This document shows, in pieces, positions 15,916 through 24,554 of a stretch of 35,434 nucleotides of DNA. A model generated the notes under the pieces. It worked only from the letters and a program-made list of their open reading frames with translations, did not search any database and was not told the DNA's origin. Source of the DNA: an uncultured Clostridium sp. (GTDB taxonomy: Bacteria > Bacillota > Clostridia > Clostridiales > Clostridiaceae); NCBI GenBank assembly GCA_934755305.1, contig CAKVLD010000028.1, positions 1-35,434 on the forward strand, written 5' to 3'. Positions within the stretch are counted from its first letter, which is position 1, and each line of letters opens with the position of its first letter. A program made the translations under genes and the position numbers.

Positions 15916-18243
15916 ATGGGAAGTAATAAGTTAGCCATTAAAACTATAGTAGCTATTGGTATTGGCGCAGCAGTATTTATTATACTTGGACGTTTTGGAT
16001 CTATTCCATCGGGAATACCTAATACTAATTTAGAAACATGTTATGCTTTCTTAGCTTTAATGGCAGTAATATTTGGGCCACTAGCTGGAGCTGCTATTGG
16101 ATTTGTTGGACATACATTAAAAGATTTAATACTATTTGGAAGCCCGTGGTTTAGTTGGATAATTGCCTCAGGAATTACTGGGTTAATAATTGGTTTAAGC
16201 AAAAGAAGAATAAATATTGAAGAAGGACAGTTTAATAAGAAGCAGGTAATAATATTTAATATATATCAAATTATAGCAAATGTAATAGCTTGGTTTATAG
16301 TAGCTCCAACATTAGATATTGTAATATATAGTGAACCAATAGATAAACTTTATTTACAAGGTGCTATAGCGGGAATATCTAATATTGTTATTGTGGGGGT
16401 ACTTGGGAGTTCTTTATTATATACTTATTCTAAAACTAGAACTCAAAAAGGTAGTCTATCAAAAGAAGTAAGTGATGATGTGGAAGAAAATAAATTAAGT
16501 GTTACTGATAAGAGTGAAGAAGAGAATGATAGCTCTTTAAGAAAAGCAGTAATAGAATTTAAAAATTTCAATTTTAAATATAATTCACAAAAGGAACCTA
16601 CATTAAAAAATATTAATTTAACAATATATGAAGGTGAAAAAATTCTTATAGTAGGACCATCAGGTTCAGGAAAAAGTACACTTTCTAATGCTATAAATGG
16701 GCTTGTTCCTTTTATGTATGAAGGAGAAATAAGTGGATCTTTAAAAATTAATGGAAAAGAAACAAGGGATATGAGCATATTTGAATTATCCAATAAAGTA
16801 GGAACAGTACTTCAAGATCCAGATAGTCAATTTATAGGATTAACTGTAGCTGAAGATATAGCTTTTAAGTTAGAAAATGATTGTATTTCCCAAGAAATAA
16901 TGAAGGATAAAGTAAACAAGGTTTCAGAAATAGTAGGTATAGATTCGCACTTGACTTCATCACCACATAGTTTATCAGGTGGACAAAAGCAACGTGTTAC
17001 ATTAGGTGGAGTAATGGTTTCAGATGCAGAGATACTTTTATTTGATGAACCATTAGCAAGTTTAGATCCTGCTACAGGAAAAACATCAATAGAGCTTATT
17101 GATGAAATTCAAAAACAAGATAATAAAACTATTGTAATAATAGAACATAGACTAGAAGATGTGTTACATTGCAATGTAGATAGAATTGTAATTATGGACA
17201 ATGGAAGAATTTTAGGTGATTTAACTACAGAAGAACTTTTAAGTACAAACCTTCTGACCGATACAGGTATAAGAGAACCTTTATACATAACAGCATTAAA
17301 ATATGCTGGAGTAACTATAAATAAGGAAATGTGCCCTGAATCTATAGAGAATCTAAAAGTAGATAAAGTAAAAGAAAAGCTTAATAAATGGTATGAAGAA
17401 AGTAAAGACGAAATAGTAGATAATAATAATACAACAATACTTGAACTCAAGGATGTAAGATTTGGTTATAATAAAGATAAAGAAATTTTAAAGGGAGTAT
17501 CTTTTAAAATTAATAAAGGTGAAATGGTTAGTATAGTAGGAAGAAACGGTGCAGGAAAATCTACTATATCTAAGCTTATAAGTGGTTTCTATAAGCCAAG
17601 TAGCGGAGATATATTATTAAGTGGACGTAGTATAGAAAATGACAGTATTAAGGAACGTTCTGAAAAAATAGGAGTAGTTATGCAGAACCCTAATTCTATG
17701 ATATCAAAAACTATGATATTTGATGAAGTAGCATTAGGATTACGAATTAGAGGGATTAATGAAGATGAAGTTAAAGAAAGAGTATATGAAACATTAAAAA
17801 TTTGTGGATTATATGAATTCCGTAATTGGCCAATATCCGCATTAAGTTTTGGACAAAAGAAACGTGTAACTATAGCTTCCATACTTGTTTTAAATCCTGA
17901 AATAATAATTTTAGATGAACCAACAGCGGGACAAGATTTTAGACATTATAGTGATATAATGGAATTCTTAAAAGAAATAAATAAAAGAGGCGTAACTATT
18001 ATAATGATAACTCATGACATGCATTTAATGCTTGAATACACTAATAGAGCTATAGTTTTATCTAACGGATTAAAAATTGCAGAAGATAGTGCGGCAAATG
18101 TATTAACAGATAAAAAAGTAATAGAACAAGCTAATTTAAAGGAAACTTCTCTTTATGAGTTAGCAGTAAAATCAGAACTTGAGAATCCTAGACAATTTGT
18201 AAAGAGATTTATTAATTATGATAGAAAGGTTAGAGGAATATGA
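15916..18243 (+). CDS. ECF transporter: fused S component and two ATPase domains
   Basis: This 775-residue protein joins three parts normally encoded separately. Residues about 1-175 are a membrane substrate-binding S component of the UPF0397 / ECF-ribofla_trS type (FGPLAGAAIGFVGHTLKD is typical). A charged linker (176-200) leads to EcfA domain 1 (about 203-430), with GPSGSGKST at 247, LSGGQKQRV and LLFDEP. EcfA domain 2 (about 490-740) has GRNGAGKST near 542, LSFGQKKRV and IILDEP. An AAAGGAGAG site precedes ATG 15916. EcfT overlaps its 3' end by 4 nt, completing a full importer from two genes. The S-box upstream predicts methionine or a methionine-related sulfur compound as substrate, as in the comparative-genomics MtsT class. 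That link is inference, and related S components have been assigned to thiamine precursors. Confidence 0.9.
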   Translation: MGSNKLAIKTIVAIGIGAAVFIILGRFGSIPSGIPNTNLETCYAFLALMAVIFGPLAGAAIGFVGHTLKDLILFGSPWFSWIIASGITGLIIGLSKRRINIEEGQFNKKQVIIFNIYQIIANVIAWFIVAPTLDIVIYSEPIDKLYLQGAIAGISNIVIVGVLGSSLLYTYSKTRTQKGSLSKEVSDDVEENKLSVTDKSEEENDSSLRKAVIEFKNFNFKYNSQKEPTLKNINLTIYEGEKILIVGPSGSGKSTLSNAINGLVPFMYEGEISGSLKINGKETRDMSIFELSNKVGTVLQDPDSQFIGLTVAEDIAFKLENDCISQEIMKDKVNKVSEIVGIDSHLTSSPHSLSGGQKQRVTLGGVMVSDAEILLFDEPLASLDPATGKTSIELIDEIQKQDNKTIVIIEHRLEDVLHCNVDRIVIMDNGRILGDLTTEELLSTNLLTDTGIREPLYITALKYAGVTINKEMCPESIENLKVDKVKEKLNKWYEESKDEIVDNNNTTILELKDVRFGYNKDKEILKGVSFKINKGEMVSIVGRNGAGKSTISKLISGFYKPSSGDILLSGRSIENDSIKERSEKIGVVMQNPNSMISKTMIFDEVALGLRIRGINEDEVKERVYETLKICGLYEFRNWPISALSFGQKKRVTIASILVLNPEIIILDEPTAGQDFRHYSDIMEFLKEINKRGVTIIMITHDMHLMLEYTNRAIVLSNGLKIAEDSAANVLTDKKVIEQANLKETSLYELAVKSELENPRQFVKRFINYDRKVRGI

Positions 18244-19067
18244 ATACAATGCTAGAATATTCTAATATAGATTCGCCTATTCATAGGTTAAGTGGTGCAT
18301 CAAAGCTTATTGCTTTAATTCTTTGGGCTATAGCATCTATGGTAACATATAATACTTTTATACTTGTAGGAATGTTCATATTTAGCTTAATAATATTTAA
18401 AATGTCAAAGATACCTTTTAAGCAAGTATCATTTGTTGTGTATTTTATATTAGTATTTTTACTTATAAATAATATTGCTATTTTTATTTTTGCACCTATG
18501 CAAGGGGTAGAAATATATAATAGTAGAACAGAATTATTTACAATAGCAGGTCCTTATGTAGTAACAGTAGAACAATTATTTTATCATCTTAATGTAACAT
18601 TAAAGTATTTTTCAATAATACCAATGGCATTATTGTTTATAGTAGCAACAAATCCAAGTGAATTTGCAGCTTCTTTAAACAAAATAGGTGTAAATTATAA
18701 GATTGCTTATTCAGTATCTATCGCTTTAAGGTATATACCAGACGTTCAAAGAGATTATGTTGAGATATCCTTTGCGCAACAAGCAAGAGGAATTGATATG
18801 TCTAAGAAAGAGAAGCTTACTAAGAGAATAAAAAATGCAGTATCTATATTAATGCCACTTATTTTTTCAAGCTTAGATAAAATTGAAACTATAAGTACAG
18901 CTATGGAACTTAGAGCTTTTGGAAATAATAAAAAGCGTACATGGTATAGTGAAAGATGTTTTAAAAAGGCAGATTACATAACTGTTATTATTATGATAAT
19001 TATATTATTAGTATCTATTGGTGCTAATATAATTAATGGTGGACGTTTTTATAATCCATTTGTATAA
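18240..19067 (+). CDS. ecfT: ECF transporter transmembrane subunit EcfT
   Basis: This 275-residue membrane protein is the energy-coupling subunit that links the S component to the ATPases. It has several hydrophobic helices at the N-terminus and one at the C-terminus. The coupling-helix Ala-Arg-Gly signature is visible in FAQQARGIDMS (about residues 178-188), and a second, altered one is in ELRAFG. The ATG overlaps the TGA of the preceding gene in ATGA, so translation is coupled and a fixed stoichiometry is likely. It shares the SAM riboswitch and ends at a strong terminator. No separate S component is nearby, suggesting a dedicated (group I-like) transporter. Confidence 0.9.
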   Translation: MNTMLEYSNIDSPIHRLSGASKLIALILWAIASMVTYNTFILVGMFIFSLIIFKMSKIPFKQVSFVVYFILVFLLINNIAIFIFAPMQGVEIYNSRTELFTIAGPYVVTVEQLFYHLNVTLKYFSIIPMALLFIVATNPSEFAASLNKIGVNYKIAYSVSIALRYIPDVQRDYVEISFAQQARGIDMSKKEKLTKRIKNAVSILMPLIFSSLDKIETISTAMELRAFGNNKKRTWYSERCFKKADYITVIIMIIILLVSIGANIINGGRFYNPFV

Positions 19068-19072
19068 AAATA

Positions 19073-19108
19073 AAAAGATTAAACTTTGCAGATAAAGTTT
19101 AGTCTTTT
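19073..19108 (+). terminator. Terminator of the ECF operon
   Basis: AAAAGATTAAACTTT (19073-19087) and AAAGTTTAGTCTTTT (19094-19108) pair with one G-U and are followed by ATTTTTTT. Confidence 0.88.
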
Positions 19109-19260
19109 ATTTTTTTATTCATATGCACAAAAAATATGTTAAATAAACAGTATTAAGTAAATAATAAATATACTAATATAAATAATGTTATAAATATCTA
19201 GGTAAACCTTAACTTGGTATAAGAGGCATTTATAATTAATAAGTAATGGAGGAACAAAAG

Positions 19261-19671
19261 ATGGCAATTCATTGGAGTGGAGCTATAGCTGGTATCATTT
19301 TTAATTCTAATTTAAGTGAAGTAGTGGTAGATTTAATTCACAAGACAGGTATTTCAGGAGTATTCCTAGCACCACTTTCAGGTATATTAATGGCAGCAGC
19401 CACAGCATCAACATCAACAGGTTGTATAGTAGCAGCAGGTAGCTTTGGAGAAGCTATACTATCTATGGGAGTAAAACCTTTAAATGCAGCAGTTATGGTA
19501 CATACAGGAAGAGTAGTTCTTGATCAATTACCACATGGAAATTTCTTTCATGTAACAGCTGATGCAGTAAATATGAATATAAAAGAACGTATGAGTTTAA
19601 TAGTTTATGAAGCTATGGTAGGAGGTTCTATGTGTATAGTAGCTACTATACTTTATGGATTTATAATGTAA
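19261..19671 (+). pseudogene. GntP-family permease remnant (C-terminal third only)
   Basis: The frame encodes 136 residues that match the end of GntP-type gluconate/glycerate permeases, including LMAAATASTSTG, the VLDQLPHGNFFH loop and NMNIKERMSLIVYEAMVGG. Full-length members have roughly 420-450 residues, so about two thirds, including the first substrate-binding half, are missing. A start (ATG 19261) follows a GGAGG site; an ATG at 19246 overlaps that site. An internal deletion that fused the original 5' end to the C-terminal part, or chance creation of a start, is likely. The partner glycerate kinase follows 25 bp downstream and is intact, so this was a glycerate uptake operon. A working transporter is doubtful. 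Confidence 0.8.
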
Positions 19672-19696
19672 GATTTAAGTTAGGAGATATATTAAG

Positions 19697-20839
19697 ATGA
19701 AAAAAGATTTAGTTATATTATTAGCACCAGATTCTTTTAAAGAAAGTATGACAGCTAAAGAAGCTTGTATAGCAATGGAAAGAGGTATAAAAAAAGTAAA
19801 TTCTAATATAACTTGTATTCATGTACCTATGGCTGATGGTGGAGAAGGAACTATGCAATCATTAGTAGATGCAACAGGAGGAAAAGTATATTCAATAGAT
19901 GTAGTAGGACCTCTTTATGATAAGATAGAGGCCCAATATGGAATTTTAGGTAATGGAGAAGTAGGAGTAATAGAAATGGCTAGTGCTAGTGGAATAGGAT
20001 TAGTACCAGCAGAAAAAAGAAATCCTTTACTAACCACTACTTATGGAACAGGAGAGCTTATAAACGCATGTTTAGATAAAGGTGTTAAGAAACTTTTAAT
20101 AGGTATAGGAGGAAGTGCAACTAATGATGGAGGAGGTGGTGTAATACAGGCTCTTGGAGGTAAGTTATTAGATAAAGAGGGAAAAGAATTAGGATTTGGA
20201 GGAGGAAGTCTTGGAAAATTACACTCTATAGATTTATCTGGATTTGATTCTCGTATAAAAGATGTTGAGATAGAAGTAGCATGTGATGTTACAAATCCTT
20301 TATGTGGAGAAAAAGGAGCTTCAAATGTTTTTGGTCCACAAAAAGGAGCAACAAAAGAAATGGTAGAAATATTAGATAATAATTTAAGACATTATGCAGA
20401 AGTAATAAAAAGAGAGTTAGGTAAAGATGTTTTAGATATACCAGGGGCAGGAGCAGCAGGTGGACTTGGTGCAGGGCTTATGGCATTTTTAGATGGAACT
20501 TTAAAAAAAGGAATTGAAATGGTAATAGAATATTCTGCCTTAGAGGAAAAGGTTAAAGATGCTGATATGGTTTGGACAGGAGAAGGTAGTATAGACTTCC
20601 AAACTCAATATGGAAAAACTCCTTTAGGAGTAGCAACAGTTGCTAAGAAATATAATAAGCCAGTAATAGCTCTAGCAGGTAGAGTAGGAGATGGAATAGA
20701 AATTTTATATGATAAAGGTATAGATTCTATTTTTGGAATTATGAAAGGAGTAACGTCTATAGATGAAGCTTTAGCTAAAGGTCAAGATAATATAGAAAAG
20801 ACAGCAGAGAATATAATAAGACTTATGAATATAATGTAA
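19697..20839 (+). CDS. glxK: Glycerate kinase
   Basis: This cytosolic enzyme phosphorylates D-glycerate with ATP, feeding lower glycolysis (2-phosphoglycerate product in the GlxK/GarK class). It has 380 residues, the normal length. The N-terminal LLAPDSFKESMTAKEA, the MADGGEGTM block, the nucleotide-binding IGGSATNDGGGG and the late GEGSIDFQTQYGKTP are diagnostic of glycerate kinase type 1. Start ATG 19697 has a TAGGAG site. It lies directly behind the truncated GntP permease, so it has probably lost its dedicated importer but could still serve internal glycerate. Confidence 0.93.
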   Translation: MKKDLVILLAPDSFKESMTAKEACIAMERGIKKVNSNITCIHVPMADGGEGTMQSLVDATGGKVYSIDVVGPLYDKIEAQYGILGNGEVGVIEMASASGIGLVPAEKRNPLLTTTYGTGELINACLDKGVKKLLIGIGGSATNDGGGGVIQALGGKLLDKEGKELGFGGGSLGKLHSIDLSGFDSRIKDVEIEVACDVTNPLCGEKGASNVFGPQKGATKEMVEILDNNLRHYAEVIKRELGKDVLDIPGAGAAGGLGAGLMAFLDGTLKKGIEMVIEYSALEEKVKDADMVWTGEGSIDFQTQYGKTPLGVATVAKKYNKPVIALAGRVGDGIEILYDKGIDSIFGIMKGVTSIDEALAKGQDNIEKTAENIIRLMNIM

Positions 20840-20949
20840 GAGGGATTTACATAATATCAATAGTTTTAACATAATTGTAGAAACCTAATGTGGCAAGTAA
20901 AATAAATTCTTCATAATATATAATATATGTATTAAAAGGAGAATGAGAA

Positions 20950-21387
20950 ATGAGTCAGCGTGAAGTTGACAATTGTAAGTGCGAGAAAACTATAGAAAAA
21001 TATCATAGAGTGATTAATGAAGCTAAAAAGTTATATGGAGCAAGTGAAAAAGTGATAGATGAAAAGGTATCTGTTGAAATACTTGAAGCTCTAAGAAATC
21101 TTAAATGTGCATTAGAGGTTTATAAGGAAGCAGATAAATTATATAAAAAAGCTGATTCTAAATTAAGTGAGGTTAATTGTCATAAATGTTCTAATGAAGA
21201 AGAGTGTAATTGTATTTACAAAAAAGAATTAGAATATTATGATAGTGAGAAGAAACATTTGAAAGACATTTATGATTTATTAGAAGAAGCTCTTTATAAA
21301 TTAGAGTTATCAGAAAAAGCTAGATTAGCAGGAAGTAAATTCGAAAAGGAATATATTGAATGTATTTTCAAAAATGACAGTAAATAG
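20950..21387 (+). CDS. Cys-rich helical protein of unknown function
   Basis: A 145-residue, strongly charged, helical protein with no recognised family. Seven cysteines occur as CKC (9-11), one single Cys near 57, and the cluster CHKC...CNC (about 77-92), with an eighth near the C-terminus (YIECIF). The rest has heptad-like leucines (two long helices about 12-72 and 98-135), so a coiled-coil hairpin pinned by a metal or disulfides is plausible. AAAAGGAG precedes the ATG. It has its own ~110-bp leader and terminator, so it appears monocistronic. No signal peptide or membrane segment is seen, implying a cytosolic protein. Function cannot be given. Confidence 0.75.
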   Translation: MSQREVDNCKCEKTIEKYHRVINEAKKLYGASEKVIDEKVSVEILEALRNLKCALEVYKEADKLYKKADSKLSEVNCHKCSNEEECNCIYKKELEYYDSEKKHLKDIYDLLEEALYKLELSEKARLAGSKFEKEYIECIFKNDSK

Positions 21388-21416
21388 TATAAAAATAATA
21401 TACAAATTTAACTTTT

Positions 21417-21452
21417 GAAATCCTATTTTTAAGTGATTTAAGATAGGATTTC
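21417..21452. terminator. Terminator between convergent genes
   Basis: GAAATCCTAT (21417-21426) and ATAGGATTTC (21443-21452) form a perfect 10-bp stem with TTTTG following. It serves the Cys-rich gene and possibly the convergent nitroreductase gene. Confidence 0.8.
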
Positions 21453-21478
21453 TTTTGTTTCTCTATTTATAGTTAGTT

Positions 21479-22300
21479 TTAAATCCAAGTAACATCAGCT
21501 TTTCCTCTTGGAACAGTTCTTTTATATTTAACATCTGGATAACCTATAGCAAGGCACGAAACTATTTCTTTACCATCTTTAATATTAAGAAAATCTAAAA
21601 TTTCTTGACTATCTGCAGCAGCAACTTTAAAGAATCCATTAAAGAAGGTTCCAAGGCCTAAGCTATCTACCATAAGTCCCATGTTAGAAGAAGCTAAAGC
21701 ACCATTGAAAGGTTCAGTTGCTGTTACTATTATAGCCGCAGGTGCATTACAGAATAATCTATCGTGCTTTTTCTTATCTCCATTATAATCACTATACATT
21801 TGAGTCCAAAGCATAGCGTAACGTTTTAAGTGTATTTTTTCAGGAGTCATATTTTTTAAGATATATTCTCCTTTTTTCTTTAAGATTTCGTAGCTTAGTT
21901 CACTAAGTTCTTGTAATTTATCAGTAACAACTATATAAGATACATCTTGAATATTACGACTAGTTTGAGTAAATCTTCCTGCTTCAATTATTTGTTCAAG
22001 CTTTTCTTTTTCTACAGGAATTTCTTTGAATCTTCTAACACTTCTTCTAAATTTAATAAAATTAAGTAAGTTTTCAGAGGGGATGGTAAATGTCTCTTTA
22101 TTATATTCAATTACTTCATTCATATCATAGTTATCAGTTGAAATAGCTTTAGTAGGGCAAATTGCTAAACAATGGCCACACTTTATGCAGTTTTCATTCT
22201 TTATATGAGCTTTTCCTTCTTTCAAATAAATATCTGTAGTTGGACAATCTTTAATACATTGTTTACAAGCTATACATTTTTCTCTATCTACAACAAACAT
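21479..22300 (-). CDS. Nitroreductase with N-terminal 2x[4Fe-4S] ferredoxin domain
   Basis: This 273-residue cytosolic flavoenzyme carries two 4Fe-4S motifs at its start (CIACKQCIKDCP and CIKCGHCLAICP, residues about 8-50), followed by an FMN-dependent nitroreductase fold with the RRSVRRF motif near residue 85 and a late SNMGLMVDSLGLGT helix. This architecture lets ferredoxin-type electrons reduce nitro compounds or quinones; the natural substrate is unknown. ATG 22300 is chosen because GAGGTG lies 7 nt upstream. It follows the LysR gene by 41 bp in the same direction, so they are probably cotranscribed. Confidence 0.9.
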   Translation of the reverse strand: MFVVDREKCIACKQCIKDCPTTDIYLKEGKAHIKNENCIKCGHCLAICPTKAISTDNYDMNEVIEYNKETFTIPSENLLNFIKFRRSVRRFKEIPVEKEKLEQIIEAGRFTQTSRNIQDVSYIVVTDKLQELSELSYEILKKKGEYILKNMTPEKIHLKRYAMLWTQMYSDYNGDKKKHDRLFCNAPAAIIVTATEPFNGALASSNMGLMVDSLGLGTFFNGFFKVAAADSQEILDFLNIKDGKEIVSCLAIGYPDVKYKRTVPRGKADVTWI

Positions 22301-22341
22301 AAAAATCACCTCTTTAAATAAATGTAGTTTTTGTAGATGCG

Positions 22342-23214
22342 TTATATATTATTCAAAAATAAGTTTATATTAGGATTACTATTAGTTTTATTCCATATAA
22401 GAACAGAATTAATAGAAGTGATACTATCTTTTATAGGAATAAACTTTAAATTATTATTGATAGGAATAGAAATGCATTTTGGAAATAAGGTAATACCCAT
22501 ATTTAATTCAACCATTAATAAAACCATTTCTATAGAAGAGCAATGTTTAGAGATTTTGGGCGAAAAACCTAAACTTAAAAAATCAGAAATCATTTTATCA
22601 AATCCATTAGGACATAAGTTCCTATCTAGAGATATAATATCTAGATTTTTAAGGTTTGACAGGCTGACTTCTTTTTCATTAGCTAAATAATGTTTCTTGT
22701 TAACTATTAAAAATAAAGGTTCTTTGTTTAAAGTTTTATAAGAAAATTTACTGTAATCCTCATAGTTAAAATCTATATTAAAAAGCAAATCTAAATCACC
22801 ATGGTATAATTGTTCATAAAGAGTTTCGTTAATGCCATCAACTAGTGATATATCTACTTTAGGAAACTTTATATTAAAGTTTTCAATATAAGTAGATACA
22901 TTAGTAGGATAGAAGTCTTTTATAAATCCAAGTTTAAGACTTCCCATAGAATCTGAAGATACATTAGAAAGATCATTTATCGCTGCATTTATATGATCTA
23001 ATATATGAAGTGCTTCTTTATAAAATATAGCTCCTTTAGGAGTTAAAGTAACCTTTCTATTATTTCTATTAAAAAGTTCTACTTTTAAAGTTTCTTCTAA
23101 AGCTTTTATTTGTAAACTCATAGCTGTTTGAGAAATATAAAATTTTTCAGCAGCTTTAGTAAAGTTTAAGTTATCAGCAACAGCTATGAAATATTCTAGT
23201 TGTTTTGTGTTCAT
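22342..23214 (-). CDS. LysR-family transcriptional regulator
   Basis: This 290-residue LTTR has a winged helix-turn-helix at residues 1-60 (FTKAAEKFYISQTAMSLQIKALEE) and an effector-binding domain after residue 90. ATG 23214 has a suitable AAGGAG site just upstream. It lies between the nitroreductase gene (downstream, same strand) and a divergent flavodoxin-like reductase gene, so it most likely controls both redox genes from the ~190-bp divergent region. That region is very AT-rich and offers several T-N11-A candidates, none decisive. Inducer unknown; nitro or quinone stress is a reasonable guess from the context. Confidence 0.9.
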   Translation of the reverse strand: MNTKQLEYFIAVADNLNFTKAAEKFYISQTAMSLQIKALEETLKVELFNRNNRKVTLTPKGAIFYKEALHILDHINAAINDLSNVSSDSMGSLKLGFIKDFYPTNVSTYIENFNIKFPKVDISLVDGINETLYEQLYHGDLDLLFNIDFNYEDYSKFSYKTLNKEPLFLIVNKKHYLANEKEVSLSNLKNLDIISLDRNLCPNGFDKMISDFLSLGFSPKISKHCSSIEMVLLMVELNMGITLFPKCISIPINNNLKFIPIKDSITSINSVLIWNKTNSNPNINLFLNNI

Positions 23215-23407
23215 ATATTTTCTCCTTTTTAGAATAATAAGTTTTAATTATGAATAAATTAGTTTTTTATATTTCATATTAAAAATATATTATAGTACAA
23301 TAATAACACTATATAAATAAAATAGAAAAAAAGTTTATAAAATCAATTAAAAGAATTTATTACTATAAAAAATGGAGAATGAAATGATAGATAGAGGTGT
23401 TAAATAT

Positions 23408-24394
23408 ATGAAAGTATTAGGAATATCATGTGGAAGGAAAATGGGGAATACAGAAATATTAGTAAAGGAAGCATTAATGGGAGCAGAAGAATTAGGCGCA
23501 GAAGTAGAGTTAGTTAGATTGAATGACTTAAACTTAAAACCTTGTACAGGATGCAATGCTTGTGTTGTTAGTTTACTTGATAAAGCTAGTAATGGTGATT
23601 GTGTGCTTAAAGATGATTTTTCATTTATAGAAAATAAAATTATGGAATGTGATGGAATTATATTAGGTTCACCTATATATGAAAAAGGTCCAACTGGTTT
23701 ATTAAAGATATTAGCTGATAGAATGGGACCTTCTCATGATGTTGGGTTTAGAATGATAGCTAAGAAGAAACGTGAAGAAGAAGGAATAACAAAAGGAAAA
23801 GCAGTGGATGAAAGGTCTTTTAAAACTAGATCAGCTTCTATTATAGCAGTAGGTGGAAGTGAGTGGGATACATTAGCTTTACCATTAATGCAATTAACAT
23901 TAGTGTCAACTCATATGGATATAGTGGATAAAATGTTAGTTAATTGGACTGGACTTCCAGGAAGTGTGTTATTTCAAGATGATATGATTGAAAGGGCAAG
24001 AAATTCAGGACGTCATGTTATGAAGACTTTATTAAAACAAGAAGATAGAAATATATCTGATGATAAAGAAAGACCAGAATACATAGGTGAAGAGGGAATA
24101 TGTCCTGTTTGTCATTCAAAACTTATAGAAATAAGAGAAGGGGATAGCAATTATCCTGCAGTATGTGCTATTTGTGGAGTAAGAGGAACTTTAAATGTAG
24201 TAGATAATAGAGTTAAGTTTGAAGTTGCTAAAAGGGATATATTACATGCTCATACTTTACTTTCAGGAAAATTTGAACATGGAGCTGAATTAAAGAATGT
24301 ATCTTTAAAGCCTAATCCAAGAATAAAAGAATTACCTACACTTATGGAAAAGTATAAAAATTATTTATCATACTCTAAACCTGTAAGAGAATAA
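23408..24394 (+). CDS. Flavodoxin-like NAD(P)H-dependent FMN reductase with C-terminal zinc ribbon
   Basis: This 328-residue protein begins with a flavodoxin fold: KVLGISCGRKMGNTE (FMN phosphate loop), the Cys-containing GCNACV segment near 50-56, and GSPIYEKGPTG near 95. After about residue 220 comes a compact CPVC...CAIC zinc ribbon (about 234-262), an addition not found in simple FMN reductases. ATG 23408 is chosen because GAGGTG lies 8 nt upstream; ATGs at 23372 and 23384 are in frame but the first has no site. It is divergent from a LysR/nitroreductase operon, suggesting a common redox response. Electron acceptor unknown. Confidence 0.85.
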   Translation: MKVLGISCGRKMGNTEILVKEALMGAEELGAEVELVRLNDLNLKPCTGCNACVVSLLDKASNGDCVLKDDFSFIENKIMECDGIILGSPIYEKGPTGLLKILADRMGPSHDVGFRMIAKKKREEEGITKGKAVDERSFKTRSASIIAVGGSEWDTLALPLMQLTLVSTHMDIVDKMLVNWTGLPGSVLFQDDMIERARNSGRHVMKTLLKQEDRNISDDKERPEYIGEEGICPVCHSKLIEIREGDSNYPAVCAICGVRGTLNVVDNRVKFEVAKRDILHAHTLLSGKFEHGAELKNVSLKPNPRIKELPTLMEKYKNYLSYSKPVRE

Positions 24395-24431
24395 AAAAGC
24401 TAAAATTATAGTATTAAATAAACCTGCAGTT

Positions 24432-24471
24432 AAGTTGTCTATAAATATTTTTTTGTATTTATAGACAGCTT
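24432..24471 (+). terminator. Terminator after the flavin reductase gene
   Basis: AAGTTGTCTATAAATA (24432-24447) and TATTTATAGACAGCTT (24456-24471) form a 16-bp stem with one G-U pair, followed by TTAGTTTT. Confidence 0.8.
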
Positions 24472-24554
24472 TTAGTTTTAGGTATGGATATATTTGTGAA
24501 TAAAATAAAAATTCTGTTAATAAATATTCTTAGAAGAATTTGTGAGGAGTTTTT

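Noticed and set aside
16443..17882. Several open frames on the minus strand inside the ECF fusion gene
   Set aside because: They are antisense to a clearly coding frame, are Ser/Leu-rich as expected of complements of Clostridium genes, and lack ribosome binding sites.
22337..22690. Plus-strand open frame of 117 codons opposite the second LysR gene
   Set aside because: It is antisense to the well-conserved LysR effector domain and has no supporting features.
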